In this document: positions 31,590 through 39,623 of the stretch, piece after piece
Layout: every line of letters begins with the position of its first letter
How positions within the stretch are numbered: position 1 is the first letter of the stretch
NCBI RefSeq assembly: GCF_000335475.2
Contig: NZ_ANAH02000004.1
Coordinates: 558,001-622,000, forward strand
Reading direction: 5' to 3'
Origin: Cystobacter fuscus DSM 2262
GTDB taxonomy: Bacteria > Myxococcota > Myxococcia > Myxococcales > Myxococcaceae
DNA: 64,000 nt
Notes under the pieces: model-generated
What the model saw: only the letters and a program-made list of their open reading frames with translations
Databases searched by the model: none
What the model was told of the DNA's origin: nothing
Made by a program: the position numbers and the translations under genes

Positions 31590-31712
31590 CTACTTCCAAC
31601 GAGGCCGCCTCCAGGGCGCCACGGCCGGCGGCGCACAGCCGGAGGCGCACAGCAGCACGGCACACAGCGGCAGTCCCACCGTCTTCATCATCAGCTCTTT
31701 CAGTCGTTGCAT
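31590..31712 (-). pseudogene. Lipoprotein fragment with probable frameshift
   Basis: A 40-codon frame from the ATG at 31710-31712 encodes a typical lipoprotein signal ('MKTVGLPLCAVLLCASGC', lipobox ASGC) and then stops after about 14 more residues. The neighbouring frame stays open from there down to 31379, immediately upstream of the ADP-ribosylglycohydrolase gene. One indel would fuse them into a lipoprotein of about 113 residues. Either a decayed lipoprotein or a genuine 40-residue one. The rest of 31376-31947 holds no convincing gene. Confidence 0.45.
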
Positions 31713-31947
31713 GCGGTTCACCCGTAAAAGAATGGAATACCTGATTATCTCACGGAGAGACCCCGAGTTTCCATGGAATAATATTTTTCTTTTCTTGCTG
31801 TTCTAACGCGATGCAGAAGATGAACACACGTCGGGGAGCCGCCCGGTCCGGTGTGCTCGTCAGGTTCCAGGGTCCCCCTTCGTGTATATGGGACACATTG
31901 CTTCGCGTGTCTCGAGTGGAGCGCGGAGGGGAACAGGAGGACGGGTC

Positions 31948-32763
31948 ATGTCTCTGGTGGACGTCGCGAGCGAGACGGTGCGGATCGTGGAGCAGGGGGA
32001 GTACGAGGCGCCGTCGGGCCGGAAGGTGTCGGTGAGGGACGAGGTGGAGGGGGCCACGCGGGGCACGCGGCTCTACCGGCCCTCGGACTTCGGAGCGCTG
32101 ACGCGGCCCGAGCCGGTGGGGAGCGCTCCCCGGCTGGAGGTGACCGCCGAGAAGACGGGGGAGGCGGCGCGCCGGCTCGTCGAGGCGGAGGGCGTGACGC
32201 GCGTGCTGGCGCTCAACTTCGCCTCCGCGAAGAATCCCGGCGGGGGCTTTCTCGGCGGGGCCAAGGCCCAGGAAGAGGATTTGTCCCGGTGCTCGGCGCT
32301 CTACGCCTGTCTGCTGCGTCAGCCCGACTACTACACGGAGAACCGGCGGCAGCCGTCGATGCTCTACACCGAGCACCTCATCTACTCGCCCGAGGTGCCC
32401 TTCTTCCGGGACGAGCAGGGCACGTTGCTGGAGCGGCCCTTCCTGGTCTCGCTCATCACCTCGCCCGCGCCCAACGCGGGCGAGGCCCTGCGGCGCGACC
32501 CCTCCCTGCGCCCCCGCATCCGCGAGGTGCTCGAGGCCCGGGCCCTGAATGTCCTGCGGGTGGCGGCCCACCAGGGCCACCGGGTGTTGGTGCTCGGGGC
32601 CTGGGGGTGCGGTGTCTTCCGCAATGACCCCCGGGAGGTCTCCGAGGCCTTCGCGCGGGCCCTGGCGGCGCTCCCGGGCGCCTTCGAGCGGGTGGTGTTC
32701 GCGGTGTACGAGCGGGGCGGGGACGGTCCCAACCTGCGCGCGTTCCGCGAGCGCTTCGGCTGA
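31948..32763 (+). CDS. Bacterial-type poly(ADP-ribose) glycohydrolase (TIGR02452 family)
   Basis: 271 residues from ATG 31948, with AGGAGG 8-13 bp upstream deciding the start over an upstream in-frame ATG. The catalytic PARG signature is complete: 'NPGGGFLGGAKAQEEDLSR' (GGG...QEE). 'NVLRVAAHQGHRVLVLGAWGCGVF' is the C-terminal macrodomain-like part. This microbial PARG/macrodomain family removes ADP-ribose from modified proteins. Found divergent to an ARH-type hydrolase, so two unrelated ADP-ribose erasers sit together. Confidence 0.88.
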   Translation: MSLVDVASETVRIVEQGEYEAPSGRKVSVRDEVEGATRGTRLYRPSDFGALTRPEPVGSAPRLEVTAEKTGEAARRLVEAEGVTRVLALNFASAKNPGGGFLGGAKAQEEDLSRCSALYACLLRQPDYYTENRRQPSMLYTEHLIYSPEVPFFRDEQGTLLERPFLVSLITSPAPNAGEALRRDPSLRPRIREVLEARALNVLRVAAHQGHRVLVLGAWGCGVFRNDPREVSEAFARALAALPGAFERVVFAVYERGGDGPNLRAFRERFG

Positions 32764-32786
32764 CGTGCCGCGGCTACCCGCGGGCT

Positions 32787-33209
32787 CTAGATGCAGCCGG
32801 TGCTGGTGTAGCTCTTGCCGTACGGGCAGCAGTAGATGGCGGCCGTGTTGCTCGGATTCTGGACGCAGACGTTGGAACCCGAGACGTAGTTCCAGCCGCA
32901 GAACAGGCCGGTGCCGCAGGGCGGCACGCACGAGCCATTGATGAGTCCATAGCCGCTCGGGCAGCAGTAGACGGTCGGTCCACCCGTGTACTGCTGACAC
33001 CCCGTGGCGCCATTCGCGGCGCTCGCGGAACAGTAGAGGCCGGTACCACACAGCGCCATCGCCGACACGCGGCCCTCCTCCTGGCCGCTCTCGACCGCCA
33101 CCTCGTTGTTCGTCGTCTGTGTGTCCGTCTTGATGAACTCCTCGGACGGCTGGCCACAACCCATTGCAAGCAACGCGATCGCAAAAGCAGACAGGAGCGA
33201 CTTGGTCAT
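32787..33209 (-). CDS. Cysteine-rich lipoprotein
   Basis: 140 residues. The ATG at 33207-33209 is preferred because AAAGG stands about 8 bp before it; an in-frame ATG 18 bp upstream is possible. Lipobox 'LLAMGC', acidic linker, then a repeated Cys module: 'LCGTGLYC...CCPSGYGL' and 'PCGTGLFC...CCPYGKSY', so the domain is an internal duplication with disulfide potential. Family unknown. Confidence 0.78.
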   Translation of the reverse strand: MTKSLLSAFAIALLAMGCGQPSEEFIKTDTQTTNNEVAVESGQEEGRVSAMALCGTGLYCSASAANGATGCQQYTGGPTVYCCPSGYGLINGSCVPPCGTGLFCGWNYVSGSNVCVQNPSNTAAIYCCPYGKSYTSTGCI

Positions 33210-33409
33210 GTCATTACCTTTCGTCATGGCCGGAGTCCGGCCGTGGAGAGTTTAAGACAAATGCTTCTCCATGTGAATGCTTTTCCACTGTTGTGACGTA
33301 TGTTTTCAGGGCGATGAGGGCCGGAGAATGGTGTCTCGCTTCACCACGCCCCCGCGCGCCGGTGGTCGCCGTCCTGGCGGTGGGAGGCCGGGCGGCATAG
33401 GGTGCCGGT

Positions 33410-34177
33410 ATGGAGAGCCGTCCCACCGTGGTCTTCGCTGATGGTGCTTGTTCCGGCAACCCCGGCCCGGGAGGCTGGGGGACCATCATCGTCACGTCCG
33501 CGGGCGAGGTGACGGAACTGGGGGGTCACGAGCCGGAGACCACCAACAACCGCATGGAACTGACGGCGGTGGGCAAGGCGCTGCGCCACCTGGAGCGCAC
33601 GCCGGGGCCGCTGCTCATCCACACGGACTCCACCTACGTGATTCAAGGCATCACCCGCTGGGCGTTCGGGTGGAGCCGGCGCGGGTGGAAGACGGCCGAG
33701 GGCGGCGACGTGGCCAACGCCGTCTACTGGAAGCGGCTCATGGCGCTGCTGGCCGAGCGCAAGCAGACCTTCCCCCCCGAGGCCGCCGCCGTGGAGTGGC
33801 GCTACGTGCGGGGGCACGCGGGCGTGCCGGGCAACGAGCGGGTGGATGAGATCGCCGTCGCCTACTCCAAGGGCCGGAGCGTGCGGCTCTACGTGGGCCC
33901 GCTGTCGGGCTACGGCGTGGACGTGCTCCAGGTGCCCGAGGACACCTCCCTGCCCGAGGAGAAGCCCCGGCAGCGCGAGGGCTCCTCGGCCAAGGCGTAC
34001 TCCTATCTGAGCGAGGTGGGCCGCAGCGTGAAGCGGCACGCGACCTGGGCCGCGTGCGAGCGCCGGGTGAAGGGCGTGCCGGGCGCCCGCTTCAAGAAGA
34101 CGCGCAGCGCGCAGGACGAGGTGAAGGTGCTCGAGGAGTGGGGCTTCTCGCCCCAGGACGTCCAGTCGGAGGACTGA
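33410..34177 (+). CDS. rnhA: RNase HI with C-terminal viroplasmin-like domain
   Basis: 255 residues. Catalytic D-E-D-D set: 'VFADGACSGNPGPGGWG', 'TTNNRMELTAV', 'LLIHTDSTYV' and 'NERVDEIA' within residues 1-150. A linker leads to about 185-245: 'AYSYLSEVGRSV', 'TWAACERRVKG' and 'GARFKKTRSAQDEV', which matches the hybrid-binding (viroplasmin/Cauli_VI-like) domain normally found at the N-terminus of eukaryotic-type RNase H1. The enzyme cleaves RNA in RNA-DNA hybrids. The domain order is reversed from the textbook case. Confidence 0.9.
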   Translation: MESRPTVVFADGACSGNPGPGGWGTIIVTSAGEVTELGGHEPETTNNRMELTAVGKALRHLERTPGPLLIHTDSTYVIQGITRWAFGWSRRGWKTAEGGDVANAVYWKRLMALLAERKQTFPPEAAAVEWRYVRGHAGVPGNERVDEIAVAYSKGRSVRLYVGPLSGYGVDVLQVPEDTSLPEEKPRQREGSSAKAYSYLSEVGRSVKRHATWAACERRVKGVPGARFKKTRSAQDEVKVLEEWGFSPQDVQSED

Positions 34178-34372
34178 GCACGTTCAGGTGCCGGGCGGCT
34201 CCTCGCTCGCCGTCAGGGCCTTGGCCGGCCCGGGGGCTCCCTCAACATCCTGTGCTCGAAAATCCGAGGCTCCCTCCGCCCGCGGTCCGCCAAGTCCTTG
34301 AAGTCTCTCATTTCCTCCCCGCGCACGCTCCTTGCTCCACTGGCGTGCGAACACGCCTTGGAGGAACGAGAC

Positions 34373-35632
34373 ATGACTTCACCGCGCCGTTGGTTGCTTC
34401 CCTCACTCGTCGTCGCGCTGGGGTTCGCGGGCTGCTCCTCGGCCGCGCCGCCGGGAGAGCGCATCGCCTCGGCCAAGGCGCGGGTGACGAAGCCGGATGT
34501 CCCGGCCGAGGACTTCGCGGCGCTCGTCGCCGGCAACACCGACTTCGCCGCCTCGATGTACCGGCAGCTCTCCAAGCCGGGGGAGAACCTGCTCTTCTCG
34601 CCCTTCAGCATCAGTCATGCGTTCGCGATGGTGTACGCGGGGGCGCGTGGCGACACCGGGTCGCAAATGGCCCAGGCGCTGCACTTCACCCTGCCGCAGG
34701 AGCGGCTCCACCCCGCCGTGAACGCGCTGAATCTGGCGCTCCAAGCCCGCGCCAAGGCCAAGGTGAAGGGCGGAGGCTCGCCGCCCACGTTGCGCGTGGT
34801 GAACGCCGCCTGGGGCCAGCAGGGGTACGCGTTCGAGTCGCCCTTCCTCGACGTGCTCGCCCAGCACTACGGCACGGGGATGTACGCGGTGGACTTCATC
34901 ACGAAGCCCAAGTCCATCCGCGAGGACATCAACGCTTGGGTCGAGGCTCAGACGCTGGGCCGCATCCAGGACTTGCTCCCGGCCGACCTGGTGACTCCCG
35001 ACACGCGCCTGGTGCTCGCCAACGCGCTCTATTTCAAGGGGGAGTGGCAGGAGTCCTTCGCGAACACCCGCCAGGCCCCGTTCCACCTGCTGGACGGCGG
35101 CACGCGGCAGGTCTCCATGATGCGCGGCCCGATCACGGCTCCCTTGCTGAAGGGCGGGGACTTCGATGCCGTCGCCATCCCGTACAAGGGGCAGGCCTTC
35201 CGCATGCTCGTCATCGTTCCCCACGAGGGCCGGTTCGCCCAGGTCGAGTCACGGCTGTCGGCGGACTTCCTGGACAGCATCCGGGCGGGACTGCGCAGCA
35301 GCCCTATCTCCCTCGGGTTGCCCAGATTCAAGGTGACGCAGGCCACCCCCCTCGACGAGTCGCTCGAAGCGCTCGGCATGGTGGACGCCTTCTCGGAGCG
35401 CGCCGACCTGTCGGGAGTGAGCCGGCAGGAGGAGTTGATGATCTCGGCCGCGCAACACCAGGCCTTCCTCTCCGTGGATGAGCGGGGCACCGAGGCGGCC
35501 GCCGCCACCGCCGTCGTCATCGTCCGGGAGTCCGCGCCCGAGCCGTATGTCGTGGATCGTCCCTTCCTCTTCCTCATCGAGGACGTGGAGACGAAGAGCG
35601 TGCTCTTCCTCGGTCGCCTCGTGAATCCCTGA
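34373..35632 (+). CDS. Lipoprotein serpin 1 (P1 Glu predicted)
   Basis: 419 residues from ATG 34373 with GGAGG upstream. Signal with lipobox 'GFAGC', then a complete serpin fold: 'NLLFSPFSISHAFAMVYAGA', 'LVLANALYFKGEW', 'VDRPFLFLIED'. The hinge 'GTEAAAATAVVI' has the small residues required for loop insertion, so it should be inhibitory. Aligned on hinge and 'RPF', the scissile bond falls at E-S (P4-P1 IVRE). Serpins trap proteases as covalent complexes; here the target would be periplasmic or external. Tandem with a diverged paralogue. Confidence 0.92.
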   Translation: MTSPRRWLLPSLVVALGFAGCSSAAPPGERIASAKARVTKPDVPAEDFAALVAGNTDFAASMYRQLSKPGENLLFSPFSISHAFAMVYAGARGDTGSQMAQALHFTLPQERLHPAVNALNLALQARAKAKVKGGGSPPTLRVVNAAWGQQGYAFESPFLDVLAQHYGTGMYAVDFITKPKSIREDINAWVEAQTLGRIQDLLPADLVTPDTRLVLANALYFKGEWQESFANTRQAPFHLLDGGTRQVSMMRGPITAPLLKGGDFDAVAIPYKGQAFRMLVIVPHEGRFAQVESRLSADFLDSIRAGLRSSPISLGLPRFKVTQATPLDESLEALGMVDAFSERADLSGVSRQEELMISAAQHQAFLSVDERGTEAAAATAVVIVRESAPEPYVVDRPFLFLIEDVETKSVLFLGRLVNP

Positions 35633-35650
35633 CAGCTGGAGGAACAAGAC

Positions 35651-36910
35651 ATGACTTCACTTCGCCGTTGGTTGATTCCCTCACTCATCGCCACGCTGGG
35701 CCTCGCGGGCTGCTCCTCGGACGAGCCGCCGGGAGAACGCATCGCCTCGGACAAGACACGGGTGACGAAGCCCGACGTCCCGGCCGAGGACTTCGCCGCG
35801 CTCGTCACCGGCAACACCGACTTCGCCGCCTCGATGTACCGGCGAATCTCCAAGCCGGGGGAGAACCTGCTCTTCTCGCCCTTCAGCGTCAGCCAGGCCC
35901 TCGCGATGGTGTACGCGGGGGCGCGTGGCAACACTGAGTCGCAGATGGCCCAGGCGCTGCACTTCACGCTGCCCCAGGAGCGGCTCCACCCGGCCGTGAA
36001 CGCGCTGGACCTGGCGCTCCACGCCCACGCCAAGGCCAAGGTGGAGGGCGGAGGCTCACCGCCCACGCTTCGCGTGGTGAACGCCGCCTGGGGCCAGCGG
36101 GGGTTCGCGTTCGAGCCGCCCTTCCTCGACGTGCTCGCCCAGCACTACGGCACGGGGATGTACGCGGTGGACTTCCAAACCAGGTCCACGTCCATCCGCG
36201 AGGACATCAACACCTGGGTCGAGGAACAGACGGCGGGCCGCATCGAGGACTTGCTCCCGGCCGACCTGGTGAGGCCCGACACGCGCCTGCTGCTCGCCAA
36301 CGCGCTCTATTTCAAGGGCGCGTGGCAGCAGCCCTTCCATGCGACCGGCGAGGACTCGTTCCACACGCTGGAGGGTGGCACGCGGCAGGTCCAGATGATG
36401 AGTACTTCGATCACGGTCCCCTTCCTCGACAGCGAGGGCTTCGAGGCCGTCGCGCTTCCGTACGCGGGCAAGGCCTTCCGCATGCTAGTCATCGTTCCCG
36501 AGCAGGGACGGTTCGCACAGGTCGAGTCGCGGCTGTCGGCGGACTTCCTCGAGGGCGTCCGGGCGGGACTGAGCGACAGACACCTCGCCCTCGGGTTCCC
36601 CAGGTTCGAGGTGAAGCAGGAGTTCCCCCTCGATGAGTCGCTCGAGGCGCTCGGCATGGTGGATGCCTTCACGGAGGGCGCCGACCTGTCGGGAATCAGC
36701 CAGCAGGCGGCGCTGATGATCTCGGGCGTGCAGCACGAGGCCTTCATCTCCGTGAGCGAGTGGGGGACCGAGGCGGCCGCCGCCACCGCGGTCGGCGCCG
36801 TCGTGGTCTCCGCGCCCCCGCCGTTCGTCGTGGATCGCCCCTTCCTCTTCCTCATCGAGGACGTGGAGACCAAGAGCGTGCTCTTCCTCGGGCGCGTCGT
36901 GAACCCCTGA
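35651..36910 (+). CDS. Lipoprotein serpin 2 (P1 Val predicted)
   Basis: 419 residues, starting 18 bp after serpin 1, with the same GGAGGAAC leader and near-identical N-terminus, so it is a tandem duplicate. Fold motifs match serpin 1. Hinge 'GTEAAAATAVGA' is inhibitory-type, but the reactive loop gives P4-P1 AVVV and scissile V-S, which suggests an elastase-like target rather than the acidic P1 of serpin 1. Lipobox 'GLAGC'. A strong terminator hairpin follows, so the pair is one transcription unit. Confidence 0.92.
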   Translation: MTSLRRWLIPSLIATLGLAGCSSDEPPGERIASDKTRVTKPDVPAEDFAALVTGNTDFAASMYRRISKPGENLLFSPFSVSQALAMVYAGARGNTESQMAQALHFTLPQERLHPAVNALDLALHAHAKAKVEGGGSPPTLRVVNAAWGQRGFAFEPPFLDVLAQHYGTGMYAVDFQTRSTSIREDINTWVEEQTAGRIEDLLPADLVRPDTRLLLANALYFKGAWQQPFHATGEDSFHTLEGGTRQVQMMSTSITVPFLDSEGFEAVALPYAGKAFRMLVIVPEQGRFAQVESRLSADFLEGVRAGLSDRHLALGFPRFEVKQEFPLDESLEALGMVDAFTEGADLSGISQQAALMISGVQHEAFISVSEWGTEAAAATAVGAVVVSAPPPFVVDRPFLFLIEDVETKSVLFLGRVVNP

Positions 36911-36924
36911 CCCGGACCCGAATT

Positions 36925-36958
36925 GTGCCCGCGCGTACCTGCTCCAGCGCGCGGGCAC
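36925..36958 (+). terminator. Terminator hairpin after the serpin pair
   Basis: Perfect 11-bp stem GTGCCCGCGCG / CGCGCGGGCAC with a 12-base loop, 14 bp after the serpin 2 stop. No T-run follows, as is common in high-GC genomes. Confidence 0.75.
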
Positions 36959-36996
36959 TGGGGGCAATAGACGGGGATAGACAGCCTTGTGCGAAC

Positions 36997-37021
36997 TCAC
37001 TCCATCCTGAAGGACGTGTGC
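36997..37021. repeat. att-like direct repeat, left copy (duplicate of glucosidase gene 3' end)
   Basis: 25 bp identical at 23 positions to 42561-42585, the last codons and stop of the GH3 glucosidase gene; read on the minus strand it still ends in F-x-M-E-stop. It coincides with the left edge of the lower-GC island. Confidence 0.7.
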
Positions 37022-37201
37022 AGCACCATGTGTGCGTCTCTATAGGCAAGTGTTGGCGTCGTGGTTCGACGGTACGGTACTGAGGATGAACTTGAGTTTG
37101 CGGTGTGCAGGCATTTCATCCAGGAGAGAGTCACCTGTCCATGCAGATGCACACGCTTGGATTTCACTCAAGTTGATGAATACTTCGCGCTGCTACTGAA
37201 T

Positions 37202-37999
37202 TCAGAATTCAGCCCCATCGGGAATCCACAGCAGAGAAAGTGTCGCGTGAATGGAGGAGAGAACACGACAGTGCTCCCATAGCTCGCCAGTTCGTGCGCG
37301 AGGAGAGGAAAGCCAAGCTTTGGCAGCAACCTCCTCGGCTTGCCTAGGTGGCACATGGCCTTTCAAAAAATAATCGCTTGCCAGGGTTGCAGGATGCAAT
37401 GATGAGCCACGCTCTATCCAGTGACCAAAATCAGAGCCGGATGCTGCCCATTTTATTTTCCCATTCTGAGCAAATACGACACAACAGCGCTCCGGCGCGA
37501 GCATGGCAAAACGAATAGCTGCGGCTGTGTAGCTGACCTTGAACTGCTGAGCGAGGGAGAACGCCACGTCGAGAGAGGGTGTTTTTACGTCAACGAGCTT
37601 GGCCCAAACCTCACTAGGCATCAGAAGCTCAGTAGCAAAAGCATTGGCCTCCTTTTCTGTGCCTTGATCATATAGTTCGTTGATGACTGTGTCGTCACAG
37701 AACGCGAGTTCTGCTTGGTTGGCTTGGTCGTGAAGCTCTAGATGCCCGAGTTCGTGCGCAATGACAAACCGGCGTTTGGGGGCATAATCTATAGACGTGC
37801 TGACGCTTATGATGGCGCGATTGCCACGACGAGAAATTCGCCCCTCACAGCCTTTGAGCGGAAACTTACGAACAAGCGCACCGCGAAGGTAAGCGAAATC
37901 TTCGATATTGACATCGGCCAAATGCGAGAAACCTTCTTGTTCCAGCACAAAGCGTGCTTTGCGCTCTCCACGCGCGACATCAGCATCAATCTTTGCCAT
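37202..37999 (-). CDS. ImmA/IrrE-family metallopeptidase
   Basis: 265 residues from ATG 37997-37999, which overlaps the previous gene by 14 bp. Zincin motif 'VIAHELGHLELH' with third-ligand region 'EKEANAFATELLMP'. C-terminal part with 'WIERGSSLHP' resembles the sensor-like extension of DNA-damage-responsive IrrE/ImmA proteases. Such proteases cleave a repressor to switch on mobile elements or defence operons; CapP of CBASS is an example. Here it ends a three-gene unit divergent from the Pycsar-like operon. Confidence 0.87.
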   Translation of the reverse strand: MAKIDADVARGERKARFVLEQEGFSHLADVNIEDFAYLRGALVRKFPLKGCEGRISRRGNRAIISVSTSIDYAPKRRFVIAHELGHLELHDQANQAELAFCDDTVINELYDQGTEKEANAFATELLMPSEVWAKLVDVKTPSLDVAFSLAQQFKVSYTAAAIRFAMLAPERCCVVFAQNGKIKWAASGSDFGHWIERGSSLHPATLASDYFLKGHVPPRQAEEVAAKAWLSSPRARTGELWEHCRVLSSIHATLSLLWIPDGAEF

Positions 38000-38417
38000 T
38001 GGTGTGCTCTGCTTCGAGATGTTCGTATTCAGCAAGTAGTTCTTCTAGTTCTTCACGTGAAGAACCGCTCGTAAGATTCTTGTGGGCTACTGCCATCCGT
38101 TCATTACCCAGCTTGGCGGCAAGTTGCCGTAATTTGCCCCTGATTTCTTCTAAAGAGAAATGAACGTATTTTTTTGCGGAATTGAGCAGGCGTTCTTCTT
38201 CAGCTCTTCGAGCTGCCTCTGCGTTCGCCAATCGATCTGCCGCGAGACTTTTCCGGATACTTTTTATGTGCGCGCGTGCTTGAGCAACGAGCTCTCCAGG
38301 TGCGACTCCCGCCTCGCGCAGAGTTGCTTTGATCTGCGCATCGTCCATAGGTGCTTGCGCATCGACTGCGTCTAGTCTCTGCACAAACTCTTGAGCGGAT
38401 GTGAGTTTTGTTTTCAT
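37986..38417 (-). CDS. Small helical protein in the ImmA/sigma-like operon
   Basis: 143 residues, strongly helical and charged ('AEAARRAEEERLLNSAKKYV', 'SREELEELLAEYEHLEAEH'), probably a coiled coil. Starts 2 bp after the sigma-like gene and overlaps the protease start. No family recognised. Possible substrate or adaptor of the protease by position. Confidence 0.7.
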   Translation of the reverse strand: MKTKLTSAQEFVQRLDAVDAQAPMDDAQIKATLREAGVAPGELVAQARAHIKSIRKSLAADRLANAEAARRAEEERLLNSAKKYVHFSLEEIRGKLRQLAAKLGNERMAVAHKNLTSGSSREELEELLAEYEHLEAEHTNGKD

Positions 38418-38419
38418 GG

Positions 38420-38998
38420 CTATTTTTTCCCTTTTTTCAGAATGGCTGCACGCCGCCTCTTGAGTTTCTCCTTGGCGGCGTAGATTTGGTCGGCCGACAT
38501 GCCAGTGACTTCGACTAACTCGGCAACTTCGTAGTGGCCATCGATTACTGCTTCGATAAATTTCCCAAGGTTCTCGTCTTCACCAGCTGCTGCGTAGGCA
38601 TCGGACTCAATCTGCTCGCAAGCCTCTTTGGATAGGTAAAAGCCCTCTGGTGTTTGAGGCCGAGTGTTTATCGGATCCACTCGGTCTTCATTTATCGCAG
38701 CAGGATCGTCGGTTGATCGAGTTTGAGCGTCGGCGCTCCTGATGGCGTTTGAGATGAGGCTTTGGACTGTGCCAATCAAATGCCCAGCCAAGGGGACTGA
38801 GTTGTTTTTCCAAGGACGCCTGCCTTGCAGGGTCAAAGTCAGTGCCTCTCGAACAAATTCAAAGGCCCTGTCTTTTACAGTTACTGACGTGCCTCCAACC
38901 CAAGGGTAAATTTTGCACCACTTGATCGCGCGTGCCGTAGCGGCCTCGACAGCGCCCTCAAGTTCTCTCTCGAATTGCTCAGCGACTACAGGTTCCAT
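38420..38998 (-). CDS. Sigma-70-like / helix-turn-helix DNA-binding protein
   Basis: 192 residues. N-terminal helical part ('ELEGAVEAATARAIKWCKIYPW'), middle 'GHLIGTVQSLISNAIRSAD', and C-terminal 'YEVAELVEVTGMSADQIYAAKEKLKRR', which looks like sigma region 4 or a related HTH. First gene of the three-gene minus-strand unit. By analogy with CapH/CapP it could be the regulator targeted by the ImmA/IrrE protease, though it is not an XRE-type protein. Sigma-like assignment is moderate. Confidence 0.65.
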   Translation of the reverse strand: MEPVVAEQFERELEGAVEAATARAIKWCKIYPWVGGTSVTVKDRAFEFVREALTLTLQGRRPWKNNSVPLAGHLIGTVQSLISNAIRSADAQTRSTDDPAAINEDRVDPINTRPQTPEGFYLSKEACEQIESDAYAAAGEDENLGKFIEAVIDGHYEVAELVEVTGMSADQIYAAKEKLKRRRAAILKKGKK

Positions 38999-39028
38999 GG
39001 CGCGCGCTGCGTACCCCGCTAATCGATA

Positions 39029-39056
39029 GTGCTGACTTACGGCTTTTTTTCAGCAC
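39029..39056 (-). promoter_or_regulatory. Inverted repeat upstream of the sigma-like gene
   Basis: GTGCTGA - 14 bp including a T-run - TCAGCAC, 31-58 bp before the sigma-like ATG, with further GCTGA/CAGC half-sites to its right. Could be an operator for autoregulation or a hairpin terminator of a lost gene. Confidence 0.4.
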
Positions 39057-39446
39057 CTATGCTGAACTGCTTAACCTGCCTGCCTACTCAGCAAGCTTAG
39101 GATGAAGGATGGAATGCTACTCGGGAAACTACGGTAATCGCGCCGAGTATCGTTCTATACGGACTCTCTGACAATCTGGATGTGGCACGAGGACACTTGT
39201 TTCTCCCATAGAGCAGGAAGGCTCACTCGGTGCACTCGTTGGGATGTCGGTTGGTGGATTTGATGCGCCTTGAGCCTACATGTGGGTGCCGCCCATGGGA
39301 TTTCGCGAACCGTGTGGGTGATTGTAGGGTGTTGTGTCACGGTTGGGTGGTGAGGTTTTGTCACCCTGAGTGAATATCTGTGCACTTGTGGGCTGCTCGT
39401 TGATGCAGAAACGGCCTTGCCCGAAGTTGAAGCGGAGCTAGCACGC

Positions 39447-39496
39447 GCGGAAACCGCTCGCCTGCCCAGCATTAAGGGATGAGGGCCAGATTTTCC
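39447..39496 (+). repeat. Direct repeat, copy 1
   Basis: About 50 bp beginning GCGGAAACCGCTCGCC, repeated 89 bp downstream with few differences. Lies at the end of a frame reading 'AETARLPSI'. Confidence 0.8.
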
Positions 39497-39535
39497 AGGG
39501 TCTCGGTGGTTGGTAGCACACCGGTTCCGGGTCAT

Positions 39536-39586
39536 GCGGAAACCGCTCGCCTGCCCAGCATTAAGCGGATGAGGGCCGGATTCTCC
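39536..39586 (+). repeat. Direct repeat, copy 2
   Basis: Second copy of the GCGGAAACCGCTCGCC repeat, ending 37 bp before the Pycsar-like effector ATG. May be a recombination scar or part of the operon's control region. Confidence 0.8.
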
Positions 39587-39623
39587 GCGTCCCTTAGAGA
39601 AAAGGAAGGAGGGCCGGGCTGTC

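Larger units (their letters stand above)
38999..39623. other. Divergent intergenic region of the defence island
   Basis: 625 bp between the sigma-like gene and the Pycsar-like operon. It contains an inverted repeat (39029-39056), a fragment reading 'LPEVEAELARAETARLPSI' at 39419-39475 that looks like the end of a lost gene, and a tandem direct repeat (39447-39586). No intact ORF is convincing. Both promoters must lie here. Confidence 0.6.

Noticed and set aside
36852-37282. Short frames at the left edge of the defence island
   Set aside because: No codon bias, domain or ribosome site; they cross the repeat boundary and the terminator region.
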